A stretch of 35,944 nt of DNA from assembly GCA_002314715.1 (NCBI GenBank), contig DCGY01000070.1:3266-39209 (forward strand), read 5' to 3'. A program made the position numbers and the translations under genes. Numbering within the stretch: the stretch's first letter is position 1; every line of letters begins with the position of its first letter. The stretch is from Lachnospiraceae bacterium UBA1766 (GTDB lineage Bacteria > Bacillota > Clostridia > Lachnospirales > Lachnospiraceae). Shown here in pieces: positions 7,800 through 14,649 of this stretch. The notes beneath the pieces were generated by a model. That model saw only the letters and a list, made by a program, of their open reading frames with translations. It searched no databases and was not told the origin of the DNA.

Positions 7800-8927
7800 C
7801 TATTTGTCAAATAAGGTTTCAAGATCTTTTATAATTTTCTCATCCACATTTCCTTTTACATAAATTCGTTCCGATTTATCAGCCGGTTCATACCCCATCG
7901 GGCCGTAATAAAAATCTTTTTCAAAGGCAATTCCATTCTCCGGATCCAGTTCTATTTCCCAAAACAATCTGGTAACAATCCTTTTTTGACGGGTATCATA
8001 ATAGCGATTTTCAAACGTAAACGTCTTGGTTTTATACACCCGTGAATATTGATATAACCCTTTCGATATTTTTTCCTGATAGGTAGTGTAATTCGGTTCC
8101 AATCCCCAATACAAGGCTTCATTTGTCAGGCAATCCGTGGTGAAATACTTGCAAAGCACAAATTTTACTTTATCCAAAGTAACTTCGTCCGATTCCTTTT
8201 CCATAAATATCTGATTTCGGACGGAATCGGTATCATATCCTTTTGTGCACTTATTTAAGTAATCCATCCAGTAACTTAGTTGAACGATTTCCTCCTGTAG
8301 CGAAACATCCTGGGTTTGGGAACTGATATACCACAAGGTTCCATAATACACATCCGAAAAAGCCAGACAAATCTCTATTTCATCGGTAGCATTCTCCAAA
8401 TAGATTGAAATAACATACTGAATCATTCCATCTTCTGTTTTTTCGAAAGGAATTTCCCAGCCGCTTAACTCCTTTAAATCATTGGTATTCATTTCAATCC
8501 TTCGAATTTTAAAACCACGTTCACAAAACAGCTTTTTACAGATTTCGTCGGTAAAGGGACGAATATCCTCCTGAATATGATTTAAGCTTTGCGTAAAATA
8601 ATAGTTATAATTTTCATTTCTCACCAAATGCTTGACCATATTATCAACCAGTTCGGAACTGTCACCACGCAGTAAAGCCTTGGTTATTTTTTTTGCCTCA
8701 GCGGTTATTTTTATGCGATCCGGGCTAGGCAAATCTGATTGCGGAAAAATTTGTCCTATTACCAATATACCAAAACAAATTGCGAAGACAGACACAACGG
8801 CCACAATCAAAGTGCGTTTTATAATTTTCTTTCGAAGTTTTCCTTTCACTTTTCGAAAAGGATCAATTTCATTCACATTTGACGCAATATCCATGTTTTC
8901 TTCCTTTGGTTTTAATTCTTCTTCCAA
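7800..8927 (-). CDS. Single-pass membrane protein, probable ECF-sigma partner (anti-sigma-like), function unproven
   Basis: About 375 residues. I choose a TTG start at 8927 because AAAGGAGG sits 7 nt upstream; the longer ATG start at 9023 would run through that SD. The layout is a charged cytoplasmic N-terminus of about 35 residues (including EIDPFRKVKGKLRKK), one transmembrane helix (LIVAVVSVFAICFGILVIGQIF, about residues 41-62), and an outside domain of about 300 residues without a recognised fold. The basic segment before the helix and the sigma-factor C-terminus overlapping its start (8912-9019) suggest a membrane partner of an ECF sigma factor. No zinc-finger (H-x3-C-x2-C) anti-sigma motif is present. 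The sigma gene itself is a remnant, so this gene is probably orphaned. A strong terminator follows. Confidence 0.6.
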   Translation of the reverse strand: MEEELKPKEENMDIASNVNEIDPFRKVKGKLRKKIIKRTLIVAVVSVFAICFGILVIGQIFPQSDLPSPDRIKITAEAKKITKALLRGDSSELVDNMVKHLVRNENYNYYFTQSLNHIQEDIRPFTDEICKKLFCERGFKIRRIEMNTNDLKELSGWEIPFEKTEDGMIQYVISIYLENATDEIEICLAFSDVYYGTLWYISSQTQDVSLQEEIVQLSYWMDYLNKCTKGYDTDSVRNQIFMEKESDEVTLDKVKFVLCKYFTTDCLTNEALYWGLEPNYTTYQEKISKGLYQYSRVYKTKTFTFENRYYDTRQKRIVTRLFWEIELDPENGIAFEKDFYYGPMGYEPADKSERIYVKGNVDEKIIKDLETLFDK

Positions 8928-9019
8928 TTTTGAACCTCCTTTGAACCTAATAAATGCTTTCTTGCACGAAAGAAACGTGTCCGTGCCCGATTCTCTGTTT
9001 TTCCAAAATGAATCGACTT
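8912..9019 (-). pseudogene. Remnant of an ECF sigma factor gene (C-terminal region 4.2 only)
   Basis: A 35-codon open frame without a start reads HFGKTENRARTRFFRARKHL and about a dozen more residues before a TAA at 8912. This matches the end of sigma region 4 (helix-turn-helix recognition helix plus C-terminal tail) of ECF sigma factors, where G-K-T/S-E-N-x-x-R-x-x-x-x-R-A-(R/K) is typical. Upstream the frame is closed by TGA at 9020, and no sigma region 2 sequence is found before aroC. The stop overlaps the start of the downstream membrane-protein gene by 16 nt, the arrangement expected of a coupled sigma/anti-sigma pair. I infer a decayed locus. Confidence 0.6.
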
Positions 9020-9085
9020 TCATTCGCTTTTAGAATTACTTTACCATATTTTGCAGCGAATTCATAGGTTTCCTACGACAAACAC

Positions 9086-9114
9086 TTGAAAACAAATTCT
9101 ATTTTCGATATAAT
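9086..9114 (+). promoter_or_regulatory. Predicted sigma-A promoter for aroC
   Basis: TTGAAA (9086-9091), a 17-nt spacer and a perfect TATAAT (9109-9114) give a strong vegetative promoter. Start of transcription is expected near 9121, about 25 nt before the aroC ATG. The rest of the 9020-9145 gap holds no gene I can support. Confidence 0.85.
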
Positions 9115-9145
9115 TCAAAGGATTATTATGCTCTAGGAGGCACAA

Positions 9146-10246
9146 ATGGCAGGATCAACTCTTGGTACCATTTTTCGAATAACTACATGGGGAGAATCTC
9201 ATGGCAAGGCATTGGGCGTTGTTGTCGACGGATGTCCAGCAGGACTTCCTTTATGTGAAGAAGACATTCAGATTTATTTGGATCGCAGAAAGCCCGGAAC
9301 CAGTTCTATTACCACTCCACGTAAAGAGGAGGATTTGGTTACAATTCTTTCCGGTGTTTTTGAAGGAAAAACCACCGGTACTCCCATTTCTTTGATGGTA
9401 CAGAATTTCACGCAAAAATCCGGAGATTACAGTGAAATCGCTTCCTATTATCGTCCCGGTCATGCAGACTATACCTTCGATGAGAAGTATGGCTTCCGTG
9501 ATTATCGCGGCGGTGGACGTTCTTCCGGACGTGAAACCATCGGACGTGTGGCAGCAGGCGCAATTGCCTGTAAATTATTAAAAATTTTGGGCATTGAAGT
9601 GATTGCATATACGCAGTCCATCGGCCCTATTGAAATCGACCCTCAAAAAATCAATTATCAAACCCGATTGGAAACTCCTACCGCTATGCCGGACAAGGAG
9701 GCCAACGAAAAGGCTATGGAATATTTGGAAAACACCCGCAAGGAATTAGATTCTTCCGGAGGTTCCATGGTATGTGAAGTATTTGGACTTCCTGCCGGTA
9801 TCGGTGATCCGGTATTCGAAAAACTGGATGCGAATCTGGCGAAGGCAATTATGTCCATCGGTGCTGTAAAAGCTGTGGAAATCGGTGCAGGGTGTTCGGT
9901 TGCCACCAAAAAAGGCAGTGAAAACAATGATGCCTTCCGTATGAATAACGGCAAAGTAGAAAAAGCAACCAATTTTAGCGGTGGAATTTTGGGCGGTATC
10001 AGTGATGGCAGCAGCCTTTATATCAAGGCCAGCGTCAAGCCCACTCCTTCTATTTTCCAAACCCAGCAAACCATCAACAAAAACGGTGAGAATATTGATA
10101 TCAATATTAAAGGACGTCACGATCCCATTATCGTTCCAAGAGCTGCTGTTGTAATGGAATGCATGACTGCCATTACCGTTTTGGATGCAATGCTTGTGAA
10201 TATGGCTTCCAAGTTATCGGATATTCAGGATTTCTATAAGAAATAA
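9146..10246 (+). CDS. aroC: Chorismate synthase
   Basis: This 366-residue FMN-dependent enzyme eliminates phosphate from EPSP to give chorismate, the last common step to aromatic amino acids. Diagnostic segments are TTWGESHG (residues 13-20), RPGHAD (103-108), and the flavin/substrate signature RGGGRSSGRETIGRVAAGA from residue 121. AGGAGG lies 5 nt before the ATG. It is transcribed alone, divergently from the membrane-protein gene at 7800-8927 and convergently with the lactonase-family gene, from its own promoter to its own terminator. No other shikimate gene is in the window. Confidence 0.98.
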   Translation: MAGSTLGTIFRITTWGESHGKALGVVVDGCPAGLPLCEEDIQIYLDRRKPGTSSITTPRKEEDLVTILSGVFEGKTTGTPISLMVQNFTQKSGDYSEIASYYRPGHADYTFDEKYGFRDYRGGGRSSGRETIGRVAAGAIACKLLKILGIEVIAYTQSIGPIEIDPQKINYQTRLETPTAMPDKEANEKAMEYLENTRKELDSSGGSMVCEVFGLPAGIGDPVFEKLDANLAKAIMSIGAVKAVEIGAGCSVATKKGSENNDAFRMNNGKVEKATNFSGGILGGISDGSSLYIKASVKPTPSIFQTQQTINKNGENIDINIKGRHDPIIVPRAAVVMECMTAITVLDAMLVNMASKLSDIQDFYKK

Positions 10247-10251
10247 TTTGG

Positions 10252-10289
10252 AATATATCGTATTTCCTTTGAGGAAATCATAATATATT
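10252..10289. repeat. Imperfect palindrome after aroC
   Basis: Outer arms of 7 bp (10252-10258 with 10283-10289) and inner arms of 6 bp (10262-10267 with 10273-10278) surround a 5-nt loop, with a small internal bulge. It lies a few bases after the aroC stop and before the main terminator, and it lacks a T-run. It may protect the aroC mRNA 3' end; the function is unknown. Confidence 0.4.
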
Positions 10290-10327
10290 ACCCCACCTTG
10301 GAGTTGCAGATGGATTCATTGGCAAAA

Positions 10328-10360
10328 GAAAACGCGACGAAAATCGTCGCGTTTTTTCTT
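10328..10360. terminator. Bidirectional intrinsic terminator between aroC and the lactonase-family gene
   Basis: The stem AACGCGACGA / TCGTCGCGTT (10331-10340 with 10344-10353) with an AAA loop is followed by six T on the plus strand (10352-10357). It is preceded by an A-rich run (10325-10332), which gives a T-run on the minus strand. It therefore serves both the plus-strand aroC and the convergent minus-strand gene ending at 10381. Confidence 0.92.
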
Positions 10361-10380
10361 GCTATTCAGATAATGCTTTT

Positions 10381-11436
10381 TTATTTGCCAAGCTTATAGA
10401 AAACAATACAGTTGGGAACGTCCAGTTTCACCGGCTTACCATTCATAATCATGGTTCCATCCTCCAGATTTAAATGGAAGAAGGTCATGGTATTGGTCTC
10501 ATGATTCAAAGAAACCACAAACTTATTATTGGGGAACAACTCCGCATCCTTGGGGTACTCACCGCTTATCGGCAGGCAGAGATTTTGCTTCAACATACCG
10601 GTCTCTTCATCTACATCATAGATTACAACAGAATTGTCACCTGCATTGGTACTGAGCAAGTACTTATAATCTACGGAAAAGCTAAGTGCACTGGCTGCAT
10701 TATTGCTTCCCTTCGGGGTAGAACAAGTACGAATGGTCTGAATCTTCTCAAAGTTTGGATTCTCACCCTTCATAGTATATTCATATACATCGATAAAGCA
10801 TTTCCATTCATGAACGATATAAATAAATCTTCCGTCCTTGGAAATCTTAATGTGTCTGGGTGCGGATTCCAATTCGCTACGAATAATATCTACTAATTTA
10901 ACTTTTCCATATTCTGCGTCAAATCGATAAACATTAACATGATCCATACCCTGATCTGCTACCAGAAGGAACTTATTATCATGGGTCATTCGTGCACAAT
11001 TAATATGGGGTCTGAAGTTTCTTTCCACCACAATTCCTAATCCCTTATGGAACACCTCATCGGTAATCTCCCCAATAGATCCATCTTCATTTAACTGAAG
11101 CACGGTAAGTTTTCCATCATGATAACCTGCCACAAACAGAAATCGATCGGTATAATCACTGGAAACATAGCAACCTCTCATACCATTAATGGAGGCAAAG
11201 TTAATATATTCCAAACCGCCATCGGGCAAAATCTTATATGCCTCTACACCAAGGTCGGTAATAGAGTATAAATACTTACGATTATGAGAAATGCTGACAT
11301 AGGATGAATTGGTAATCTTTACCTTACTCTTCTCAACGAAACGACCCTTCTCCATATCTACATCATAGATACGAATGCCATGGTTATCTCCTTGTGTATA
11401 TGTGGAAACGTATGCTACATATTTTTCTTTTGCCAT
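10381..11436 (-). CDS. Lactonase-family seven-bladed beta-propeller protein (Pgl/YbhE-like)
   Basis: The 351-residue protein contains repeated propeller strands such as YVSISHNRKYLYSI, CARMTHDNKFLLVADQG, HIKISKDGRFIYIVHEW, LSFSVDYKYLLSTNAGDNSVVIYDVD and DAELFPNNKFVVSLNHETN. This is the pattern of the lactonase/6-phosphogluconolactonase (YbhE) family. No signal peptide is seen, so it is probably cytoplasmic. If it acts as Pgl it hydrolyses 6-phosphogluconolactone, but the substrate cannot be read from the sequence and no pentose-phosphate gene is adjacent. GGAGG lies about 9 nt before the ATG. It is a single-gene unit, with a terminator upstream (11509-11540), a promoter at 11466-11493 and a bidirectional terminator after it. 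Confidence 0.8.
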   Translation of the reverse strand: MAKEKYVAYVSTYTQGDNHGIRIYDVDMEKGRFVEKSKVKITNSSYVSISHNRKYLYSITDLGVEAYKILPDGGLEYINFASINGMRGCYVSSDYTDRFLFVAGYHDGKLTVLQLNEDGSIGEITDEVFHKGLGIVVERNFRPHINCARMTHDNKFLLVADQGMDHVNVYRFDAEYGKVKLVDIIRSELESAPRHIKISKDGRFIYIVHEWKCFIDVYEYTMKGENPNFEKIQTIRTCSTPKGSNNAASALSFSVDYKYLLSTNAGDNSVVIYDVDEETGMLKQNLCLPISGEYPKDAELFPNNKFVVSLNHETNTMTFFHLNLEDGTMIMNGKPVKLDVPNCIVFYKLGK

Positions 11437-11465
11437 ACTTTTATCCTCCGGTCTCTAAAGTTCAA

Positions 11466-11493
11466 ATTATATTTTAACACAAAACATGGTAAA
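11466..11493 (-). promoter_or_regulatory. Predicted promoter for the lactonase-family gene
   Basis: On the minus strand a perfect -10 TATAAT (11466-11471) lies 16 nt downstream of a moderate -35 TTTACC (11488-11493). It sits between the terminator at 11509-11540 and the gene start at 11436, where a promoter is needed. Confidence 0.55.
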
Positions 11494-11508
11494 GTAAATT
11501 ATTTTTTC

Positions 11509-11540
11509 AAAAAAAGCTGTCAATTTTTCCAACTGACAGC
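11509..11540 (-). terminator. Intrinsic terminator after the small cysteine-rich gene
   Basis: On the minus strand a 10-bp stem GCTGTCAGTT / AATTGACAGC (11531-11540 with 11516-11525, one G-U pair) with a 5-nt loop is followed by seven T. It closes the GH13-DUF5662-cysteine-rich peptide transcript before the lactonase promoter. Confidence 0.88.
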
Positions 11541-11574
11541 CTTTTACAGTACAATTCCTTCGTCAAAAATATCT

Positions 11575-11772
11575 TTATGAATTATTACAATCACAGGATC
11601 CTGCATTTACCGTAAAGGAGGGGAACTCTGTATGCACAGTTGCACATTCCGAAGCCTTCTTGCAGTTAGAATTATCCGAAGTATTCTGCCTGCAGGTCTG
11701 GCAAGTGCACTGGGAATTACAATTACCGTTATTTTTTCCAAAAAGTAATAATAAAATAAGGAGTTCGTTCAT
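11575..11772 (-). CDS. Small cysteine-rich protein, unknown function
   Basis: A 65-residue product starts MNELLILLLLFGKNNGNC. A short leucine-rich hydrophobic stretch (residues 3-11) is followed by Asn/Ser-rich sequence with eight cysteines, including C-x3-C-x-C-x2-C early and a terminal CDC. This layout recalls the small high-cysteine (HCB-type) proteins annotated in Clostridia; I cannot verify homology. The eight cysteines could bind metal or form disulfides. The ATG at 11772 is preferred over an in-frame TTG at 11808, although its SD (AAAGG) is weak. It lies 50 nt after the DUF5662 gene and is followed by a clear terminator, which supports a real last gene of a transcript. Confidence 0.6.
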   Translation of the reverse strand: MNELLILLLLFGKNNGNCNSQCTCQTCRQNTSDNSNCKKASECATVHTEFPSFTVNAGSCDCNNS

Positions 11773-11822
11773 TTCGATTGCCTTTTTTCTTTTAATATAT
11801 GCCGGCAATCCAAAAATGTATG

Positions 11823-12362
11823 CTATTTTTTTTGCACCAATTCTTTTTTTATGGCACGAAAGGTTTTTTCTTCTCCTTCTTCGGACAGCATGGTTAAATA
11901 CTTCACCAAAATCGCCCGAGTTTCATCCTCCAAGGGAGCATTTTGTGTTCCTTCATAATAATATTTCAAAGGACAAGAATCATCATACTCCGCCCCTTTA
12001 TACACCTTACTGGCAGCAATGCGGTCCATAATCATTTCCGCAATATATCGGTCCGGCATTCGCACCGGCATCATAACGCCTCTGGTTCCGTGGGAAGTAT
12101 AATCAATCCAATATTCATAATGGTGCTTGTTACGGCCCTTATGATGTAACCAGGCTGTTGAATATCCAATTGCTCTGCGTTCTCCGTTATTTGGGCTCTC
12201 AATTCCCCGATAATACTTCGCTCCTACCCAAAACTCGGTAAAACCATACTTGGATAAATCATGCAACAATCCCTGTTTATATAACCCTACTCGAAAGCAC
12301 CCCTTTGCCACAAGCATTTTGTGATGGGTTATGGTTTTAAAATGTTTCCAAATATTTCCCAT
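11823..12362 (-). CDS. DUF5662 family protein
   Basis: A 179-residue soluble protein begins with WKHFKTITHHKMLVAKGCFR and has LLHDLSKYGFTEFW and AWLHHKGRNKHHYEYW. This matches my memory of the DUF5662 family, whose members are often mislabelled catalase. The His/Asp-rich segments (THHK, LLHDLSK, LHHKGRNKHH) suggest a metal site, possibly HD-hydrolase-like; the activity is unknown. The start is fixed by the conserved N-terminus, yet no SD is visible upstream (TGTATTGATTT precedes the ATG). It begins 37 nt after the GH13-like gene, with a 6-bp hairpin (12378-12399) directly after that gene's stop. Co-transcription with the GH13-like gene is likely. Confidence 0.8.
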   Translation of the reverse strand: MGNIWKHFKTITHHKMLVAKGCFRVGLYKQGLLHDLSKYGFTEFWVGAKYYRGIESPNNGERRAIGYSTAWLHHKGRNKHHYEYWIDYTSHGTRGVMMPVRMPDRYIAEMIMDRIAASKVYKGAEYDDSCPLKYYYEGTQNAPLEDETRAILVKYLTMLSEEGEEKTFRAIKKELVQKK

Positions 12363-12399
12363 AAATCAATACAGAATGGTTTCCCAAAAAACAGAAACC

Positions 12400-14241
12400 T
12401 TATTTTTTCTCCTTTGCATCTTCCCGACTGATATAAATAAATATACTTCTGGGAGCAATTTCCTTTACCAGTTCCATAGCATCTGTTTTTTCATCCTGTT
12501 GCAGACGATTTTCTTCTGCTGTCGTAAGCAACATTTCCCATGTATATCCTTTAGGAAGTCTTGGCATTGCCAAGGAATGTTTTTCCCAATGCATATTCAT
12601 ACCGATATAGAAAAAATTATCTTCGGTATCGTTCTCTTTCATAGCATATTTGCCACAGAACATAATGCCAATACTCCTGGTAGATCCATCCGTCTCATAT
12701 CTCCAGGCATTCTGACCATGGTAAGACAAATCCGGATAACCACAGGCCAAACCATCCATCACCTTAGCTTCTCCGGTACGATGAAGCACAGGATGTTCTT
12801 TTCGAAGTTTCATTAAGGTACGGAAGAATTCATAAATCTCCTGATTGCGTTCCATATCCTTCCAATTTACCCAGGTAGTTTCATTATCCTGACAATAAGG
12901 ATTGTTGTTTCCTTTTTGAGAACGACCAAATTCATCTCCCATAAAAAGGAAGGGTGTGGAAGCACTTAAAAGAAGCATCACCATGGCATTTTTAAGCTGT
13001 TTTGTACGAAGAACTGCGATTTTTTTCTTTCGGGTCTTTCCTTCTTCACCACAGTTCCAGCTGCAATTATAATCCGTACCGTCCTGATTATTTTCTCCGT
13101 TCTCCTCATTGTGTTTCCAATCAAAAGAAACCATATCCATCAAAGAAAAACCATAGTAATTACTCAGGAAATGAATCCGTCCCGTATGAGAAGGAATATT
13201 TCGCATCTGATAGATTGCCGAAGAAACCTTGTGGTCGTCTCCCTTCAGGAACTGACGCATATCATACAGATATTCATCATTATAAATCGCCAGGTTCTTA
13301 AATGCCGGAGCTTTTTCTCTTCCATAGATTTCATCCAATGCAAAGTCATAAAACAATAATTTGGTATCAGCCAATAAGGGATCCTTTGCAATTGCGGTAA
13401 TGGGCAATTGATTACCCATTAAATGGAACCCATCCACATGATATTCCAATACCCAAAATCGCAAAATCTGGATTACTTCATCTCCCGGCATTTGCTCCGG
13501 AAAATAAAATTGCAGCACTGCCTCCATTTGATTCTCATGTAACGCATGAATCATATCCTTACATTCCGTAGCGCTGTCTTCTTTGGAAGAATATGCGCTC
13601 TTGGGAGCATAATAGAAGCCTTTTTTATAGCCCCAGTAATTCAAAACATCTTTTTTCTGGTCCATCACAAGCTTCAAAACCGATTCATCCTGTTTTTCTC
13701 TTTCCAGGAACTCATAAATGGGCTGAAACTCCAAAGTAGTAACTCCCAAATCCTTTAAATAGGGTATTTTTTCAATAACACCACGGAAGGTGCCTTTCTT
13801 GGTCACCTTTGAGGAAGAATGCATGGTAAAGCCTCGGACATGTACTCCATACCAAACAGAATCCGCATAAGAAAGATACGGACATTTATCATCTTTCCAG
13901 TCATAATCCCCAGCCGGAACAACCGCCCGCATCTGAGACTCCATGCGCGGAGTTCCGTAGTTTTCTCTTCCGGAAAAATATTTTCCATGATAATCGGGGC
14001 AGGTCTTATCATCCTGATAAAACAAATACTCAAACTTTCCGGCTTTTAGTCCATCAACCAGTTTCGTATAAACATGTCCAATTCGATCCTCCTCCGAAAA
14101 AGGAATGGTCATAATCGGCTGTTCTTCTTTTTTATTATATATATATATTCCGCAATTTGGGGAAGCCGAAGCAAATGAAAACTTCATTTTATCTCCGATT
14201 TTCTCAGCACCCAACGGATATGGTGATACAACTTTTCCCAT
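12400..14241 (-). CDS. GlgX/isoamylase-type GH13 protein lacking catalytic residues (probable pseudoenzyme)
   Basis: A 613-residue protein, with the start at 14241 preferred over an in-frame TTG at 14277. An N-terminal beta-sandwich (YPLGAEKIGDKMKFSFAS) is followed by a GH13 barrel clearly related to glycogen-debranching GlgX, for example DGTDYNCSWNCGEEG (388-400) and MGDEFGRSQKGNNNPYCQDN (434-453). The catalytic regions are degenerate: region I AVLQFYFPE instead of the usual (V/I)LDVVFNH; region II VDGFHLMG (269-276), where the Arg is His and the nucleophile Asp is Met275; region III KLLFY, where the acid Glu is Tyr298; region IV FLSNYYG, where His-Asp is Tyr362-Tyr363. Hydrolysis is therefore unlikely. 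A glucan-binding or regulatory role is an inference. It has its own promoter and leads a unit with the DUF5662 and cysteine-rich genes. Confidence 0.85.
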   Translation of the reverse strand: MGKVVSPYPLGAEKIGDKMKFSFASASPNCGIYIYNKKEEQPIMTIPFSEEDRIGHVYTKLVDGLKAGKFEYLFYQDDKTCPDYHGKYFSGRENYGTPRMESQMRAVVPAGDYDWKDDKCPYLSYADSVWYGVHVRGFTMHSSSKVTKKGTFRGVIEKIPYLKDLGVTTLEFQPIYEFLEREKQDESVLKLVMDQKKDVLNYWGYKKGFYYAPKSAYSSKEDSATECKDMIHALHENQMEAVLQFYFPEQMPGDEVIQILRFWVLEYHVDGFHLMGNQLPITAIAKDPLLADTKLLFYDFALDEIYGREKAPAFKNLAIYNDEYLYDMRQFLKGDDHKVSSAIYQMRNIPSHTGRIHFLSNYYGFSLMDMVSFDWKHNEENGENNQDGTDYNCSWNCGEEGKTRKKKIAVLRTKQLKNAMVMLLLSASTPFLFMGDEFGRSQKGNNNPYCQDNETTWVNWKDMERNQEIYEFFRTLMKLRKEHPVLHRTGEAKVMDGLACGYPDLSYHGQNAWRYETDGSTRSIGIMFCGKYAMKENDTEDNFFYIGMNMHWEKHSLAMPRLPKGYTWEMLLTTAEENRLQQDEKTDAMELVKEIAPRSIFIYISREDAKEKK

Positions 14242-14279
14242 AAATTCCGTACCTTTCTGCTTGCATTTCTTTTTCAATC

Positions 14280-14308
14280 ATTATACTATAATTTTAATAC
14301 GATAACAA
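14280..14308 (-). promoter_or_regulatory. Predicted sigma-A promoter for the GlgX-like gene
   Basis: On the minus strand TTGTTA (14303-14308), a 17-nt spacer and a perfect TATAAT (14280-14285) give a good promoter about 40 nt before the start at 14241. The divergent DUF1292 promoter must overlap it: plus-strand TATACT/TATAAT boxes occur at 14282-14292, but without a well-spaced -35. Confidence 0.7.
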
Positions 14309-14322
14309 GAAAGGAATACAAT

Positions 14323-14649
14323 ATGAAAAAGAATAAAGACTATTCAAAGGAAATAATGACCGTAGATATTGATTTGGAAGACGGAACCACCGTAACTTGT
14401 ATGGTTGTTACAATTTTGGAATATGACGGAAATGATTACATTGTTCTTCTGCCTTTGGAAGAAGACGGCACCAATGAAGACGGAGAGGTTTGGATCTACG
14501 GATACAAGGAAAACCCTGATGATCCCAATGAAGAACCGGAAATCATTTATATTGATGACGATGAAGTATATGAGAATGTGGCAGATGCGTTTGATGAGTA
14601 TCTGGACAATTGTGAATTTGATGAACTTACTTCGGAAGACGAAGAATAG
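14323..14649 (+). CDS. DUF1292 family acidic protein
   Basis: A 108-residue, strongly acidic soluble protein (very rich in Asp and Glu, with NPDDPNEEPEIIYIDDDEVYE) has the short beta-strand core LEDGTTVTCMVVTILEYDGNDYIVLLPL. That core is typical of DUF1292 proteins, usually found near yrzL/ruvX in Firmicutes. The function is unknown. AAAGGA lies about 7 nt before the ATG at 14323. It is one of only two plus-strand genes here. Its last 23 nt overlap the 3' end of the convergent helicase gene, and its likely terminator is encoded inside that gene (14655-14723). Confidence 0.85.
   Translation: MKKNKDYSKEIMTVDIDLEDGTTVTCMVVTILEYDGNDYIVLLPLEEDGTNEDGEVWIYGYKENPDDPNEEPEIIYIDDDEVYENVADAFDEYLDNCEFDELTSEDEE

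Noticed and set aside
7800..7810. TTGACA at the end of the membrane-protein gene as the tgt -35 box
   Set aside because: The best -10 (TATACT) is 25 nt away, far beyond usual spacing, and the hexamer is explained by the codons for Phe-Asp-Lys.
14282..14292. TATACT/TATAAT boxes as a DUF1292 promoter
   Set aside because: The only -35-like hexamer (TTGCAT at 14261) gives spacers of 15 or 20 nt; a promoter must exist nearby but I cannot place it with confidence.
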